A stretch of DNA of 64,000 nt from Erythroxylum novogranatense. Its lineage: Eukaryota; Streptophyta; Magnoliopsida; Malpighiales; Erythroxylaceae. Each line of letters opens with the position of its first letter. Position 1 is the stretch's first letter. The notes under the pieces are model-generated. The model saw only the letters and a program-made list of their open reading frames with translations, searched no databases and was not told where the DNA came from. Made by a program: the position numbers and the translations under genes. Shown here in pieces: positions 61,305 to 64,000 of the stretch. The stretch is from contig CM057228.1 of assembly GCA_029891385.1 (NCBI GenBank), forward strand, positions 32,882,523 to 32,946,522, given 5' to 3'.

Positions 61305-61309
61305 CCCAT

Positions 61310-62633
61310 CTTTTGAAATCACATGTCCAAGGAATATCACCTCATGAAGCCAAAATTCAGATTTGCTAAACTTGGCATAAAGCTCCTTCTGCCTCAGTGT
61401 CTGCAATATTATTCTAAGATGTTCCTTATGTTCTTCTTCACTCTAGGAATACACCAGAATGTCATCGATAAATACTATGACAAACTGATCCAAATACTCC
61501 TTGAAGGCCCTATTCACCAGATCCATAAAAGTAGCTGGAGTATTTTTCAATCCGAAAGGCATGACTAAAAACTTATAATGTCCATACCGTATCCTGAAGG
61601 CTATCTTGTTTACATCAGACTCCCTGATTCTAAACTGATGATATCCTAACTTGAGATCAATCTTTGAAAATACCTTTGCTCCTTGCAACTGGTCAAACAG
61701 ATCATCGATTCGTGGTAGAGGATACTTGCTTTTAACAGTCGCTTTGTTGAGTCTCTAATAATCAGTACACATACGCTATGTTCTATCCTTCTTCTTAACA
61801 AACAGAACAGGTGCTCCCCTTGGCGATGAACTCAGCCTTATATACCCCTTCTCTAACAGTTCTATCAACTGTTCCTTAAGCTCCCTCAACTCAGCTGGAG
61901 CCATTCTATAAGGTGATATCAAAATAGGCACGGTATCGGGAATCAAGTCAATTACAAACTCAAATTTTCTCACCGATGGCAAACTAGGTAAATCCTCTGG
62001 GAACACATCAGGACATTCCCTTACAATCAGAAAATCCTCTAACCTCCCTTGATTCACATTAGCATCCACAACATGCATCAAGAAGGCTTCATATCCCTTT
62101 TCCATCATCTTGTCAGCTAGCAAGGTCGAAATAATTCTTGGTGATGGTTTTTTCCTGTGCCCCTTGAAAATTACCTTCTCACCGTTGCCCAGATCAAATT
62201 TCACCTCATTAAGGCTACAATCCAACTTCGCATGATATTTTGCCATAACATTCATTCCAAGTATAACATCTATGCCTTTTAGGTCTAGAGGTAGTAAGTC
62301 CACTACCAGTCTAACACCATTAATGAAGAGTTCACAACCCCTATACACTTGACTGATTATCACATTCCTTCCTAAAGGTGTACTAACAAGCAAAGAACTA
62401 TTTAAAGGCATTGAATTCACACCATGTAAAATCATACTTGTAGAAACAAAAGAATACGTGGAGTCAAAATCAATCAAGACATATACTTCAAAATTAAGTA
62501 ACTGAGCCATACTTGTGACAACTTCAGGTGCGGCTGTAGTTTCCTCCCTTGTCATGGCAAACACCATTGCCTGTGCTGGACTCTTTGGCCTTATTGGAGG
62601 AATAACCTTCCTTACAGCTCCAGAACTACCCAC
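61310..62633 (-). pseudogene. Element D gypsy protease and reverse transcriptase core
   Basis: The minus strand reads from MGSSGAVRKVIPP at 62633. The protease site is LIDFDSTYSFVS, where the catalytic D-S/T-G motif has become DFDS. VILGMNVMAKYHAKLDC follows, then RT with [19 protein letters not shown] and [12 protein letters not shown] stop at 61776 breaks the frame. RT continues in the same frame with [34 protein letters not shown] and the catalytic FIDDILVYS near 61450. A stop follows, then [13 protein letters not shown] and [10 protein letters not shown] at 61310. The next residues lie at 48702 beyond element C. It is inactive through the stops and the changed protease site. Confidence 0.9.
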
Positions 62634-63819
62634 TTTAGTGGCTGATCAGGTTCTCACTGTTTCAACTCTCCTTGGGGCTTGTAACTACGACCCCTCCTGC
62701 CTTGTTACTTGGGACAATTCCTGATCATATGTCCCTTCTCTCCACATTGAAAGCATGCTCTCAGTAACTTGAAGCACTCTTCCCTGTGCAACTTCCCACA
62801 ATGCTCACATTGGGGTTTCATGCTCCTACTCCTCTCCACCCTGCTATTGCCTCCTACTGTTGAGGCTTGCACTGACACTGCCCTTGCTTGTTTGTTCTTA
62901 GCAGAGGCACTACTCCCCGCCTCACTTTATGTGTGGGAGCTTTTCACACCCCTCTCAAGTACTGGAACACTCACCCCCTTACTGGAAAACTACTCCCGTT
63001 TCTTCCTCTTTCTACTGACTTCATATTTGATATTCTCTAGTTTCTCAACCTGGAGTGCGGCATCTACCAATTGTTGGTGGTCATAGAAATTATGGATCAA
63101 GACTTTCTCCTTGATCCCCAAATGAATACCTCCCTAAAACTTACGACATTTATCTTCCTCGTTCGCCACGATGTTGGCTGCATATCGGGAAAGCTGAGTG
63201 AACTTCAGCTCATACTCACTCATACTCATGTCCCTCTATGTGAGATTTGAAAACTCCCTATCCTTCTCTTGTACATAAACCCTGGAGAGGTACTTCTTCC
63301 TGAACACTTCCACAAAATCTCTCCATGACAACACTGGAAGCATAACCTGACTGTGGAGCACCGATTCCTTCCAATGAAGTGCATCCCCCTGTAGCAAGCT
63401 CACTGCATAATCTAACCTCTCCTCATCCGAGCACTTCATCTGAATCAGAACCCTCGCGGTCCTCTTTAATCAGGCTTTAACCTCTTCCAAATTCATAGTT
63501 TCGTTAAAATCTATTGCTCCATACTTGCAGAGCTTGTCATACTGTCCACTCCTATCTACTGGAGCTTACATCGAAACTTGTGACCCTTGGCCTATAGCAT
63601 ATGAAAAAGCCTGAGCAAAGGCTTGAAAGAATCACGGATCCATAGGGTTTTCTTGAGGCATCAGAGGAGGCGGTGGAGCACCTCATGCTGCACACTAGGT
63701 GCCTCAGAGTCAAGAGCAGAATGTGTCCCAGCATCTTGTGGGACGTAGGATTCATCCGTGCTCCCTTGGCAAGAATGAGATCGAGTCATAGCTCCTCTAG
63801 TTCTCTTTCGAGGCGGCAT
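62634..63819 (-). pseudogene. Element D gypsy gag
   Basis: The start ATG is at 63819, giving MPPRKRTRGAMTRSHSC, a basic N-terminus common in chromovirus gag. After stops and a frameshift, 63439-63236 is open (DYAVSLLQGDALHWKE, FRKKYLSRVYVQEKDREF). A stop interrupts it, then MSMSEYELKFTQLSRYA. The nucleocapsid has CEHCGKLHREECF and an intact CCHC knuckle CFQCGEKGHMIRNC near 62755-62718. Pol follows in a different frame, so another shift lies between 62718 and 62633. Gag would form the particle that holds element RNA. Confidence 0.87.
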
Positions 63820-64000
63820 ATTCACTTCTTCTATTTAAAACCATTGAAAACCTTTAGTTTATGCAAAACAGTTTTCAAAGTATGCAAAACAGTTAAAATT
63901 GTATAAAACAATTTCAAATTATGTGAAACAATTTAAAACAATGCAAGTTATTCATTTTAAAAAAATAATGCATGTTCATTTCATGTCTTAACCTACCCAA
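63820..64000 (-). other. Element D 5' leader, partial
   Basis: AT-rich non-coding DNA upstream of the D gag start, with GTGAAACAATTT and GCAAAACAGTTTT-like short repeats. The primer site and 5' LTR of D must lie to the right of the window. Confidence 0.6.

Larger units (their letters stand above)
48703..61309 (-). mobile_element. Element C: non-coding Tat/Athila-like LTR element
   Basis: The element is 48708-61304, flanked by CCCAT at 48703-48707 and 61305-61309. Both LTRs run TGATC...AATCA. On the minus strand the order is 5' LTR (59357-61304), Asp-type primer site, 1973-bp internal region without gag or pol, purine tract, 3' LTR (48708-57383, interrupted by B2). Primer site and AAGTGTGGGGGAATT tract suit the Tat/Athila branch of gypsy elements. 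It depends on other elements for movement. It interrupts the D RT gene. Confidence 0.9.

Overview
This is a stretch of plant nuclear DNA, most likely from a eudicot. It is AT-rich and intergenic, and made almost entirely of nested transposable elements. No intact host gene, tRNA or rRNA was found. The plant assignment rests on the element types: chromodomain-type Ty3/gypsy pol remnants, an initiator-Met tRNA primer-binding site, a Tat/Athila-style primer-binding site, L1-type LINEs with a DUF4283 domain, a SIRE-like Copia LTR and a CACTA terminus. I cannot name the species. Every coding segment is decayed, with in-frame stops, frameshifts or lost catalytic residues, so none should make a working protein.

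Left block (1-24010). Element A2 is a plus-strand gypsy element (gag and pol 8715-12012, resuming at 23384-24010). Element A1, another plus-strand gypsy element, sits in the A2 gag gene; only its pol tail (1-155 and 4929-5244) and its 3' LTR (5245-8714) lie in the window. A 4763-bp solo LTR (B1, 161-4923, duplication TAAAA) splits the A1 pol tail. A complete non-coding minus-strand element with about 4-kb LTRs (LARD-1, 12013-23378, duplication GAAAG) splits the A2 integrase.

Middle block (24010-39132). It holds a 65-bp higher-order minisatellite (about 24570-25215), a LINE ORF1 relic, a 3596-bp solo gypsy LTR (26275-29870, duplication AAAAG) inside an old Copia-like relic, a 1045-bp Copia solo LTR full of AAGTCGACTTA palindromes (32491-33535), an L1 endonuclease/reverse-transcriptase relic (33541-36630), a possible MITE, and a CACTA fragment with palindromic subterminal repeats (38290-39132).

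Right block (39133-64000). Element D is a minus-strand gypsy element whose 3' LTR is 39133-41784 and whose gag starts at 63819; its 5' LTR lies outside the window. Its pol is cut by a 4707-bp solo LTR (A4, 43353-48059, duplication GATAA) and by element C, a non-coding Tat/Athila-like element (48708-61304, duplication CCCAT). The left LTR of C is itself cut by B2 (50050-56809, duplication AAAAC). B2 is an aberrant insertion whose two outer ends are both the LTR 5' terminus facing outward.

The most unusual signals are the palindromic-ended B2, a CpG-rich islet that differs completely between the two LTRs of element C, similar CpG-rich self-complementary islets in five LTR families, a conserved hairpin plus 35-nt block in the A-type LTRs, and the 65-bp repeat that is open in all six frames. 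All boundaries and duplications were read by eye from the sequence. Family and clade names are inference from motifs.
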